A stretch of 5,119 nucleotides of DNA from Candidatus Woesearchaeota archaeon (GTDB lineage Archaea > Nanobdellota > Nanobdellia > Woesearchaeales > JAGVZT01): contig JAHWHA010000150.1 in NCBI GenBank assembly GCA_019323665.1, positions 1-5,119 of the forward strand, in the 5' to 3' direction. The position numbers were made by a program, and so were the translations under genes. Positions 1 to 4,362 of this stretch are shown piece after piece. Below the pieces are notes generated by a model that saw only the letters and a list, made by a program, of their open reading frames with translations, made no database searches and had not been told where the DNA came from. Numbering within the stretch: position 1 is the stretch's first letter; each line of letters starts with the position of its first letter.

Positions 1-1
1 A

Positions 2-91
2 GAAAGCAGCTGCTATGTTGAGCAGCTTTTCTCTGATGTTGACTGCACAAAGCACCTCAACATCAAGCCAAAGATAGTTACAGCTGATTAA
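2..91 (+). CDS. possible 3' end of an unidentified gene (5' part outside window)
   Basis: One plus-strand frame is open from the left edge to a TAA at 89-91 and would encode about 29 C-terminal residues ending in KPKIVTAD. The base composition here is richer in G+C than the AT-rich spacer that follows (about 120-218), which is what a gene end followed by a spacer would look like. The stretch is too short to identify. Other frames, including one on the minus strand, are also open over this length, and two hairpins overlap it, so a structured non-coding sequence is a real alternative. Confidence 0.35.
   Translation, partial: ESSCYVEQLFSDVDCTKHLNIKPKIVTAD
9..65. repeat. two adjacent inverted repeats (hairpins)
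   Basis: GCTGCT (9-14) pairs with AGCAGC (21-26) around a 6-nt loop and is followed by TTTT (27-30). TGATGTTGA (34-42) pairs perfectly with TCAACATCA (57-65), and TGC/GCA (44-46/52-54) adds three pairs inside. They overlap the possible gene end at 2-91. The first resembles a weak terminator. No function is assigned. Confidence 0.5.
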
Positions 92-164
92 TCCATAGGT
101 TCCAGACTGATTCTCATGCTGAACACAGTATGGTTAGAAATCAATTTACATGATAGAATAATAG

Positions 165-214
165 ATATCAATATACAAAAAGATATATTGATATATTAAC
201 ATATAAAAAGATAT
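165..214 (-). terminator. AT-rich hairpin and oligo-T terminator of the Kazal lipoprotein gene
   Basis: Read on the minus strand just past the lipoprotein stop codon (219-221), there are two TTTTT runs, at 205-209 and 177-181. Each lies in the same TATATCTTTTT context, so the unit is directly repeated. The second run is in the loop of an 11-bp perfect inverted repeat (165-175 with 184-194). Oligo-T runs are enough for termination in Archaea. The hairpin is unusually AT-rich and its role is inferred. Confidence 0.55.
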
Positions 215-218
215 ACAC

Positions 219-1079
219 TTAAATAACCGCTCCAGTACATCGCCAATTGATCTCAGCACTCCCTGTATTTTCGCTCACAACACAGGCAGGATTGCAATTG
301 TCTTTCTCAAACTCATCATACATCTCCATATCAATCCACCATGTCCTGCTGTTATCATTGTATACAAAGGAATCAACAAACCTGCCTTGCTCTGCGCATT
401 CGCTCTCCTCTGCTATTGCCAGAGCCTCTGCATATGTAAGCTTTACACCGGATGCCTCACTCTCACCAATCTCCCAGTTGTCAATATTCACCTGCATCCT
501 CTCCCCATCCTTCTCAAGCACAACATCAAAGCAGCCTGGACAGCGCATCGTCTGCACCTCTATAATTGTAAGCCCTTGAGAGTAGCCCACAGCTGCCACA
601 GCCAGCTTCGCAGCCTGCTCCTGGTTGTCGTCAAGCTCCCATTCACGAACACACCCTTTCACATTCTCATTATAACTGTAGCCGGCAGGCCCCAGACATC
701 CATACTCATCTCGCTCACCACCAATAATCTCAGGGCACTCGCCAATAGTATAAGAGTCAATCTCTCCTCCTGCACAGGCGCTGCACTTGTTGCCATATGT
801 GACTCCGTTATCGCCACAAACAGGCATGTACTCCATTGTGCAGATCTGAGCAGCCTTCTCTTCCTCAGTGCATGTATATATATCAATAACTGTATCCTCT
901 CTGTTTTCAATCTCCTCAACAAAGGTTTGGCCTCCAGGTACAGCACACTGCCTTGGATAGCTCTCCATAGCAGGGTAGCCTGCAGCAATACATTCCTCAA
1001 AACTATTGATGCTTGCCTGTTTGCATCCCGCAAGTGCAATACCCATCAAAACCAGCGCAATAACCATTATCTTTCTCAT
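219..1079 (-). CDS. Kazal-domain secreted lipoprotein
   Basis: Predicted exported lipoprotein of 286 residues. Residues 1-19 form a short lipoprotein signal (MRK, a hydrophobic run, then LAGC), so Cys19 would be the lipidated N-terminus. A small conserved-looking module follows at about 25-55 (SFEEC...MESYPRQC...GGQTFVE). A Kazal serine-protease-inhibitor domain lies at about 70-115, with six cysteines at 70, 80, 88, 99, 102 and 115. The C-x7-C-x10-C-x2-C core and the VCGDNGVTYGNKC signature fit the family. The residue at the expected P1 site, two after the second cysteine, is Met82. The rest (about 126-286) contains further Cys-rich segments (RCPGCFD, CNPACVV) and ends near WRCTG; I recall similar tails in DPANN proteins, but this is memory only. 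ATG at 1079 is chosen because GGAGGTG lies six bases upstream; an in-frame GTG at 1086-1088 is inside that Shine-Dalgarno. Inhibition of extracellular proteases is inferred. Confidence 0.9.
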   Translation of the reverse strand: MRKIMVIALVLMGIALAGCKQASINSFEECIAAGYPAMESYPRQCAVPGGQTFVEEIENREDTVIDIYTCTEEEKAAQICTMEYMPVCGDNGVTYGNKCSACAGGEIDSYTIGECPEIIGGERDEYGCLGPAGYSYNENVKGCVREWELDDNQEQAAKLAVAAVGYSQGLTIIEVQTMRCPGCFDVVLEKDGERMQVNIDNWEIGESEASGVKLTYAEALAIAEESECAEQGRFVDSFVYNDNSRTWWIDMEMYDEFEKDNCNPACVVSENTGSAEINWRCTGAVI

Positions 1080-1085
1080 CTTCAA

Positions 1086-1092
1086 CACCTCC
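1086..1092 (-). promoter_or_regulatory. Shine-Dalgarno site that fixes the lipoprotein start
   Basis: On the minus strand GGAGGTG ends six bases before ATG at 1077-1079. It closely complements the archaeal 16S rRNA 3' tail. It excludes the upstream in-frame GTG (1086-1088), which is part of the site itself. Confidence 0.85.
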
Positions 1093-1126
1093 AGATGTTG
1101 TATATGTTATTGCATAGCATCTTTTG

Positions 1127-1134
1127 TATTTAAA
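1127..1134 (-). promoter_or_regulatory. TATA box of the Kazal lipoprotein gene
   Basis: TTTAAATA on the minus strand is centred near 1130. Archaeal TATA spacing puts the transcript start near 1104, giving a leader of about 25 nt that contains the Shine-Dalgarno at 1086-1092. The leader therefore fits the SD-led start. Confidence 0.55.
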
Positions 1135-1212
1135 TTCTATCATAACTTTTGCTGCGCTTGAAGCTTTCATTGTTTTCTCTGGCAGCAACATATGCGAAGC
1201 ACTTTCGAAAAC

Positions 1213-1220
1213 AATATAAA
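1213..1220 (+). promoter_or_regulatory. possible TATA box of the small ORF at 1258
   Basis: AATATAAA is centred near 1216 and predicts a transcript start near 1242. This lies just before a purine-rich GGGGG (1246-1250) and the ATG at 1258. The geometry matches the lipoprotein promoter, but the box is short and the gene uncertain. Confidence 0.35.
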
Positions 1221-1257
1221 CCACTAATACTTTTGACACAAACTTGGGGGATGGTAG

Positions 1258-1365
1258 ATGCTGTTTATGGATAAATATGGCAGGTTCCTGCTAGAAGAGG
1301 ACTTGATGGTGCTCACAGAAGGTGAGATTCAGGAACTCTTACTGCAGGCGATTGTGAACGGATGA
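1258..1365 (+). CDS. possible small protein of 35 residues
   Basis: A short frame begins with MLFMDKYGRF and has an acidic and leucine-rich remainder (EEDL, EIQELLLQ). It fills part of a gap of about 370 bases between the lipoprotein promoter and the end of the next gene. Support comes from a TATA-like box 42 bases upstream and GGGGG seven bases before the ATG. A second tiny frame (ATG at 1362-1364, stop 1410-1412, 16 residues) overlaps its stop as ATGA, an arrangement typical of translational coupling or of a frameshifted remnant. I do not recognise the product. It may be a true small protein, the remains of a longer gene, or chance; nothing else coding is visible in 1140-1449. Confidence 0.35.
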   Translation: MLFMDKYGRFLLEEDLMVLTEGEIQELLLQAIVNG

Positions 1366-1449
1366 ATGCTTTCAAGGGCACAACTATTTTAGAAATTTTA
1401 TGGTATTCATAACAATCTATAGCAGAAGCATCCAACTTACTGATATCTC

Positions 1450-2133
1450 TTACGCCAACTCATGACACCCGACTCTGTGCAAATCACCATTATAGAATTC
1501 AGCTGTAACAGCTTTTTTTAGCGCCCAGCCGAGAACCTCGGGATTTCCTGAATGCAATGTCAGGTAGCCCTGTGGTGGATTTGGATCCAGCAATCGCAAC
1601 GTGAGAGGATAACTTTGATCAGTGTCGTCAATTGAGACAAACCCTGGCTGAAAAGCGCCTGCTATCTGACATCCTATTAACAGTTCACTAATCTCCCCAA
1701 TCTTCCTGCACCCATAAAGATGCACAGAAGTTGATGAGGGGAAATTTTCGATTCCATAAGTCAAAAGTCTGAGTCTTGGGAAATCAACAACACTTATTGT
1801 ACCTTTTATTTTGTAATCATCCTGGAGGGCATCAGCCTGCTCTGCAAATTCCTTGCATGCTTTTCCCAATAAATCATCAAGTATGGTGTCAATCTTTTCA
1901 AGGTTTACTTCTGATATCTCGGGTGGATTTAGAGGAAATATCTCAGTTAAAACCATTATATCATCTAAATGCTCAAGCACATTGTTGGCAACAGTCACCC
2001 GAACACTCTCAGGAATACTTTCAAACTCTCTTCTGGCAGAAATGAACTTTCTGTGTGCCTCATATCCTCTAATCTCAACTGCAAGTCTAGTCCACTTATC
2101 CACATCAGCTGCAAAACTCTGTTTGTCTATCAT
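1450..2133 (-). CDS. hypothetical protein, 227 residues
   Basis: I do not recognise this protein. The frame is long, begins at ATG 2131-2133 and ends at TAA 1450-1452. The product looks soluble and acidic, with no signal peptide or membrane segment. The first 110 residues look mainly helical (e.g. RREFESIPESVRVTVANNVLEH broken around residue 45, then a run rich in D, E and L). A more strand-like part follows (GTISVVDFPRLRLLTYG, about 110-127), and then a segment with paired cysteines (GCRKIGEISELLIGC). It is divergent from the nitroreductase. Its TATA box is centred about 28 bases upstream of the ATG and there is no Shine-Dalgarno, which suggests a leaderless mRNA. No function is proposed. 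Confidence 0.8.
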   Translation of the reverse strand: MIDKQSFAADVDKWTRLAVEIRGYEAHRKFISARREFESIPESVRVTVANNVLEHLDDIMVLTEIFPLNPPEISEVNLEKIDTILDDLLGKACKEFAEQADALQDDYKIKGTISVVDFPRLRLLTYGIENFPSSTSVHLYGCRKIGEISELLIGCQIAGAFQPGFVSIDDTDQSYPLTLRLLDPNPPQGYLTLHSGNPEVLGWALKKAVTAEFYNGDLHRVGCHELA

Positions 2134-2157
2134 TCTGGTTCACGGTAAGAATTTTTT

Positions 2158-2166
2158 ATATATAAA
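2158..2166 (-). promoter_or_regulatory. TATA box of the hypothetical gene (leaderless spacing)
   Basis: TTTATATAT on the minus strand lies 25-33 bases upstream of the first base of the ATG at 2133. Transcription would therefore start at or within a few bases of the start codon. No ribosome binding site is seen before that ATG. The element is nearly symmetrical (TTTATATATAAA), so it might also serve the plus strand, but its spacing fits the minus-strand gene best. Confidence 0.6.
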
Positions 2167-2210
2167 GCTTTGCTTTAATACTACTTGATAATAGTTAAAA
2201 ACCTGCCTAG

Positions 2211-2240
2211 CGTAAGATTTATTAAACAAAATACCTTACG
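2211..2240 (+). promoter_or_regulatory. nitroreductase promoter: TATA box inside an inverted repeat (possible operator)
   Basis: TTTATTAAA (2218-2226) is centred 26 bases before ATG 2248, so the mRNA would be leaderless; there is no Shine-Dalgarno in front of that ATG. CGTAAG (2211-2216) and CTTACG (2235-2240) form a perfect 6-bp inverted repeat with an 18-bp spacer. Its dyad centre falls on the TATA box. A dimeric repressor bound here would block TBP, so redox or ligand control is an inference. Confidence 0.5.
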
Positions 2241-2247
2241 AAAATCT

Positions 2248-2802
2248 ATGAAAAACAAAGTGATTGAAGCAATCTACAGAAGAAGGTCAATTCGAAATTT
2301 TCAGGACAAGCAGGTACCCAAAGATATTATTGATGAGATCCTCAACGCTGCAGTCATGGCTCCATCAGCACGCAACACCCAGCCATGGCATTTCACAATT
2401 GTTGAGGGCAAAGATAGAATCTATGAACTGGGCAAAAAGGTCACTGAGCTCCAAAAAAAACATGCAGAAGAATTCAGGTTAATCAGCAGCATCATTCCGG
2501 CAAAATTTATCTTCCATGGCGCGCCTTTGCTCATCATTATTTCAGGAAAAAAGGACTATAAATGGCTTAAGGATGATGTTAATTTAGCGGTGCAAAACAT
2601 GTTTCTTGCAGCGTATTCACTCGGCATAGGAAGCTGCTGGATAGGTTTTGCTAAGGTCTTTGAAAAGGACCATAATATCAAAAATGAGCTTGGGATTCCA
2701 GATGACATGGAAATTGTGGCACCCTTAATCTTTGGGTATCCCTCAAAGACTGACGCAAAAATACCTAAACGAAAGCCAAAGATTCTCAAATGGATAAAAT
2801 AA
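2248..2802 (+). CDS. nitroreductase family FMN-dependent oxidoreductase
   Basis: A 184-residue protein of usual length for compact nitroreductases, which use FMN and NAD(P)H to reduce nitro compounds, quinones or flavins, normally as dimers in the cytosol. The N-terminal RRRSIRNF (11-18) and APSARNTQPWHF (38-49) are the FMN phosphate and ring-contact motifs. GAPLLIII (91-98) gives the core strand. NLAVQNMFLAAYSLGIGSCW (112-131) is the classic family helix and Gly-rich turn. The end, PLIFGYPSK, is also typical. ATG 2248 is chosen because the family begins at this point and the TATA box spacing fits; an in-frame TTG at 2185 would add 21 residues with no family match. It overlaps the next gene by 13 bases, so the two are co-transcribed. 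The substrate cannot be told from sequence, and other members act as dehalogenases or in cofactor synthesis. Confidence 0.9.
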   Translation: MKNKVIEAIYRRRSIRNFQDKQVPKDIIDEILNAAVMAPSARNTQPWHFTIVEGKDRIYELGKKVTELQKKHAEEFRLISSIIPAKFIFHGAPLLIIISGKKDYKWLKDDVNLAVQNMFLAAYSLGIGSCWIGFAKVFEKDHNIKNELGIPDDMEIVAPLIFGYPSKTDAKIPKRKPKILKWIK

Positions 2803-3518
2803 AAGCCATCAACAACATAAAACTTGGAGCACTTGTCAGCTCAGGCAAAGACAGCCTCTATGCTCTCTACCTTATTAAGAATAGCGGCTATGAGATTAGC
2901 TGTATCATAACCCTAAAAAGCAGGAACCCTGACTCTTATATGTTCCATTCTGCCAACATTGATATGGTAGACCTGCAGGCTGAGTCAATGAGATTGCCTT
3001 TGGTTGTCAAGGAGACTGAGGGCGAAAAAGAGAAAGAGCTGTTAGATCTCAAATCAGCAATCATTGATGCAATTGAACTGCATCAGATAGAGGGCATTAT
3101 TACAGGAGCATTATACTCAGTTTATCAGAAATCCAGAATCGAAAAGATCTGCCGCGAGCTTAAACTCGCGGTGTTCAGTCCGCTATGGCACATGGATCAG
3201 GCTGACGAGATGAAAGGACTGCTTAATGCTGGTTTCAAAGTAATATTCACAAAGGTTGCGGCGGAAGGACTGGATAAAAGCTGGCTCAATCTCCCAATAA
3301 CTTATAAGCATGTAGAAAAGCTGGAACAGATAAGCCGTGAAATAGGTATCAATATTGCCGGTGAGGGCGGCGAGTATGAAAGCTTGGTGCTTGACTGTCC
3401 TTTATTCAGCCAAGCTGTTGATATAATAAATTCGAGAATTGTGGAAGAAAATGATTATTCGGCAGAACTAATTATTGGCAAAGCAGTTCTAACCCAAAAG
3501 CCGCTAAAAAACCGATAG
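2790..3518 (+). CDS. dph6: diphthine-ammonia ligase (Dph6-type ATP-binding protein)
   Basis: A 242-residue N-type ATP pyrophosphatase of the Dph6 family. Dph6 makes diphthamide from diphthine, ammonia and ATP on the histidine of elongation factor 2, the last step of the pathway. The PP-loop is SSGKDS (17-22), where most members have SGGKDS. Other family marks are FHSANIDMVDLQAESM (about 52-67), the ITGALYSVYQKSRIEKIC segment (about 105-122), a PLW motif, and the GEGGEYES signature (191-198). Length agrees with the archaeal single-domain form; the eukaryotic enzyme carries extra C-terminal RidA-like domains that are absent here. The start ATG lies inside the end of the nitroreductase gene, with no clear Shine-Dalgarno, which points to coupled translation. 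TTTTT follows the TAG by one base. The exact substrate is inferred from family. Confidence 0.88.
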   Translation: MDKIKAINNIKLGALVSSGKDSLYALYLIKNSGYEISCIITLKSRNPDSYMFHSANIDMVDLQAESMRLPLVVKETEGEKEKELLDLKSAIIDAIELHQIEGIITGALYSVYQKSRIEKICRELKLAVFSPLWHMDQADEMKGLLNAGFKVIFTKVAAEGLDKSWLNLPITYKHVEKLEQISREIGINIAGEGGEYESLVLDCPLFSQAVDIINSRIVEENDYSAELIIGKAVLTQKPLKNR

Positions 3519-3519
3519 C

Positions 3520-3528
3520 TTTTTAATA
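3520..3528 (+). promoter_or_regulatory. T-run ending the dph6 operon, reused as the tRNA-Glu TATA box
   Basis: TTTTTAATA begins one base after the dph6 stop codon. The five Ts (3520-3524) can end the upstream transcript. The element is centred near 3524, 29 bases before the tRNA 5' end at 3553, the right spacing for a TATA box with a leader of a few bases. It is the only TATA-like element in front of the tRNA. Confidence 0.55.
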
Positions 3529-3574
3529 TCAAATTCTCTCCCCTTATAAGGTGCCCCCTTGGTGTAGTCCGGCC

Positions 3575-3612
3575 CAACAAAAAACCACAGTATTGTGGCA
3601 TATGTTCCGGAG
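3575..3612 (+). other. tRNA-Glu intron 1 (D-loop, 38 nt)
   Basis: A BHB forms exactly. The central helix is CCGG (3569-3572) with CCGG (3607-3610). The bulges are CCC (3573-3575) and AGA (3611-3613). The inner helix is AACA (3576-3579) with TGTT (3603-3606), and a further hairpin CCACA/TGTGG (3585-3589/3594-3598) lies inside. Cutting after the second base of each bulge gives 3575-3612 and restores the expected D-loop, so the intron sits between positions 20a and 20b. The central helix uses the invariant G18G19. Confidence 0.85.
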
Positions 3613-3630
3613 AATCATTTCGCCCTCTCG

Positions 3631-3679
3631 AGGACAGTGGAAATTTCAGGATCTCCCTGTTTTTTCTGCTCCTGCAGAA
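3631..3679 (+). other. tRNA-Glu intron 2 (anticodon loop 37/38, 49 nt)
   Basis: This is the canonical site after position 37. AGG repeats at both junctions (3631-3633, 3680-3682), so the ends could shift by up to three bases without changing the tRNA. The BHB is relaxed: CTCT (3625-3628) against GCAG (3674-3677) has one C-C mismatch and one G-U. The inner stem GGA/TCC and CAG/CTG (3632-3637/3666-3672, one bulged C) supports folding. Confidence 0.8.
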
Positions 3680-3700
3680 AGGCGAAGACCTGGGTTCAAA

Positions 3701-3732
3701 GTGCAATTTCAGAAAAAGAATTTGCGTGAAAG
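3701..3732 (+). other. tRNA-Glu intron 3 (T-loop 59/60, 32 nt)
   Basis: This BHB is near-ideal. The outer helix is the T-stem itself (CTGGG/CCCGG), the central helix is TTCA (3695-3698) with TGAA (3727-3730), and the 3-nt bulges are AAG (3699-3701) and AGT (3731-3733). The inner helix is TGCAA/TTGCG (3702-3706/3722-3726, first pair T-G). Cutting after the second base of each bulge removes 3701-3732 and leaves a perfect TTCAAAT loop. Confidence 0.9.
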
Positions 3733-3753
3733 TCCCGGAGGGGGCATATTTAA

Positions 3754-3758
3754 TTTTT
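3754..3758 (+). terminator. oligo-T terminator of tRNA-Glu
   Basis: TTTTT begins eight bases after the tRNA 3' end, in an AT-rich tail. It is a simple archaeal T-run terminator. Confidence 0.6.
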
Positions 3759-3784
3759 ATATACTATTCCCCAATATAATTTGA

Positions 3785-4000
3785 CTACCACTTACCAACT
3801 CGTATCTCTGCTGTAATCTTTGGGATTCTTTTTTGATAGAAGGCGCTTATCCTTGAAATCCCATCTTCAACCCTAAAAACTTCGGCACTTTCGTGCAGTA
3901 CGATACTAATAGGAGCAAAGGAGGATGGTTTTTTACCTGATTCCAATTGGCTTAGAACAGTTGAGATTTTACGTTTCTGCCACCTATCACCATTAACCAC
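3785..4000 (-). CDS. small ParB/Srx-like protein, possibly a fragment
   Basis: A frame of 71 codons, starting GTG at 3998-4000 and ending TAG at 3785-3787. The pattern PISIV (30-34), then VFRVEDGISR (41-50), ISAFYQKR and ITAEIRV resembles the core of the ParB/sulfiredoxin-like fold, where a strand, a DGxHR motif and a helix follow in order. Here the motif reads DGISR, so the histidine is replaced by serine. Length is well below full ParB proteins, with no DNA-binding helix-turn-helix. There is no ATG in frame; only GGG-AGT-GAT-AGA-AAA-AAT separates the GTG from an upstream stop, so the true start is GTG or the gene is a remnant. GGGAG lies 13 bases upstream, rather far. It is convergent with tRNA-Glu. 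Nuclease or partition function should not be assumed. Confidence 0.5.
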   Translation of the reverse strand: MVNGDRWQKRKISTVLSQLESGKKPSSFAPISIVLHESAEVFRVEDGISRISAFYQKRIPKITAEIRVGKW

Positions 4001-4048
4001 ATTTTTTCTATCACTCCCTTACAAATGGTTAACCAGATAAGGAACCCC

Positions 4049-4059
4049 TATAATAAAAA
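4049..4059 (-). promoter_or_regulatory. possible TATA box of the ParB-like gene
   Basis: TTTTTATTATA on the minus strand is centred near 4054. It predicts a start near 4028 and a leader of about 28 nt that includes GGGAGT (4013-4018). The layout matches the SD-led lipoprotein gene, but the SD-to-GTG distance of 13 bases is long. Confidence 0.4.
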
Positions 4060-4060
4060 T

Positions 4061-4202
4061 TTTTCTTCCTCTATAATCTCTAAGTAACCATGGTTTCCTC
4101 AATTTGGTCAATAAACCCATAATCTACACATTTTTTAGGATGTATATATAATTTACTATTATACTGCAAATTAAGTTCATTTATTCATAGAAATTGAAAA
4201 AT
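4061..4202. other. AT-rich intergenic stretch, no gene seen
   Basis: This stretch holds T-runs, the palindrome AACCATGGTT (4087-4096) and a TATA-like TGTATATATAA (4141-4151). No frame or RNA could be supported downstream of that TATA-like element before the tRNA-Ser promoter. Confidence 0.5.
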
Positions 4203-4210
4203 ATTATATA
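4203..4210 (+). promoter_or_regulatory. TATA box of the tRNA-Ser transcript
   Basis: ATTATATA is centred near 4207, which is 29 bases before the first copy of the tRNA 5' end at 4236. The same 29-base spacing separates the tRNA-Glu TATA box from its 5' end. No TATA-like element lies at that distance from the second copy at 4291. Confidence 0.6.
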
Positions 4211-4235
4211 GGTAATATAACATAGGTTGATTTAC

Positions 4236-4304
4236 GCCAGTGTCGCATACTCGGTAAGACAAGCTTACCGGTCGCGAACTGCCATTTCATGCCAGTGTCG
4301 CATA
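4236..4304 (+). repeat. tandem copy of the tRNA-Ser 5' end with a self-folding leader
   Basis: GCCAGTGTCGCATA occurs at 4236-4249 and again at 4291-4304, with 55-base periodicity. Weaker likeness continues into the D-loop (TCGGTAA against CCGGTAA). Copy 1 can fold with its own downstream sequence: CAGT-g-TCGC (4238-4246) with GCGAACTG (4274-4281), then a perfect 7-bp hairpin CGGTAAG/CTTACCG (4252-4258/4264-4270). Copy 2 would then be the one that pairs with the acceptor 3' strand. Confidence 0.85.
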
Positions 4305-4312
4305 ATCCGGTA

Positions 4313-4342
4313 ATTGATGTGTTGACTAACACTCAGTTGGGG
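4313..4342 (+). other. tRNA-Ser D-loop intron (about 30 nt, ends uncertain by 2-4)
   Basis: The BHB has central helix CCGG (4307-4310) with TTGG (4337-4340; two G-U pairs) and bulges TAA (4311-4313) and GGA (4341-4343). The inner stem is TTGA/TCAG (4314-4317/4333-4336), continuing as GTGTT/AACAC (4319-4323/4328-4332) with one bulged T. Standard cuts give 4313-4342 but leave a D-loop about two bases long for the type; 4312-4344 would give a more usual size. Confidence 0.65.
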
Positions 4343-4362
4343 AACATTGCGGCTGCCTCGAA

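Larger units (their letters stand above)
3553..3746 (+). tRNA. tRNA-Glu(CTC) interrupted by three introns
   Basis: Four exons, 3553-3574, 3613-3630, 3680-3700 and 3733-3746, join into a 75-nt tRNA. The acceptor stem is seven perfect pairs: GCCCCCT (3553-3559) with AGGGGGC (3739-3745), with A73 at 3746. The rebuilt D-arm reads GTAGTCCGGCC then AATCAT, as in archaeal tRNA-Glu, with G18G19 at 3571-3572. The anticodon stem is TCGCC (3620-3624) with GGCGA (3681-3685), around loop CTCTCGA and anticodon CTC (3627-3629). The variable loop is AGAC, the T-stem CTGGG/CCCGG and the T-loop TTCAAAT. CCA is not encoded. Unspliced, none of the D-, anticodon or T-loops is closed normally, so a gene finder without non-canonical intron models would miss it. 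TATA box and T-run terminator flank it. Introns are listed separately. Confidence 0.93.

Noticed and set aside
33..87. C/D box small RNA
   Set aside because: CTGATGT and CTGA are weak matches to the C and D boxes, and no convincing internal C'/D' pair was found.
387..1133. Long plus-strand frame opposite the lipoprotein gene
   Set aside because: It is a shadow of the lipoprotein gene, which has a signal peptide, a Kazal motif and a strong Shine-Dalgarno on the other strand.
1003..1239. 78-codon minus-strand frame overlapping the lipoprotein start
   Set aside because: It overlaps the lipoprotein promoter, Shine-Dalgarno and 5' coding part in another frame and has no recognisable protein pattern.
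2142..2150. CGGTAAGA near 2143 shared with the tRNA-Ser leader hairpin (4252-4259)
   Set aside because: It is a short 8-base match between unrelated contexts, easily due to chance.
2185..2247. N-terminal extension of the nitroreductase from a TTG
   Set aside because: It would start before the TATA box at 2218-2226, has no ribosome binding site, and adds 21 residues not typical of the family.
3551..3784. 77-codon frame over the tRNA-Glu region, and the 83-codon minus frame at 3455-3706
   Set aside because: Both are chance frames across the tRNA-Glu gene, whose structure explains the sequence.
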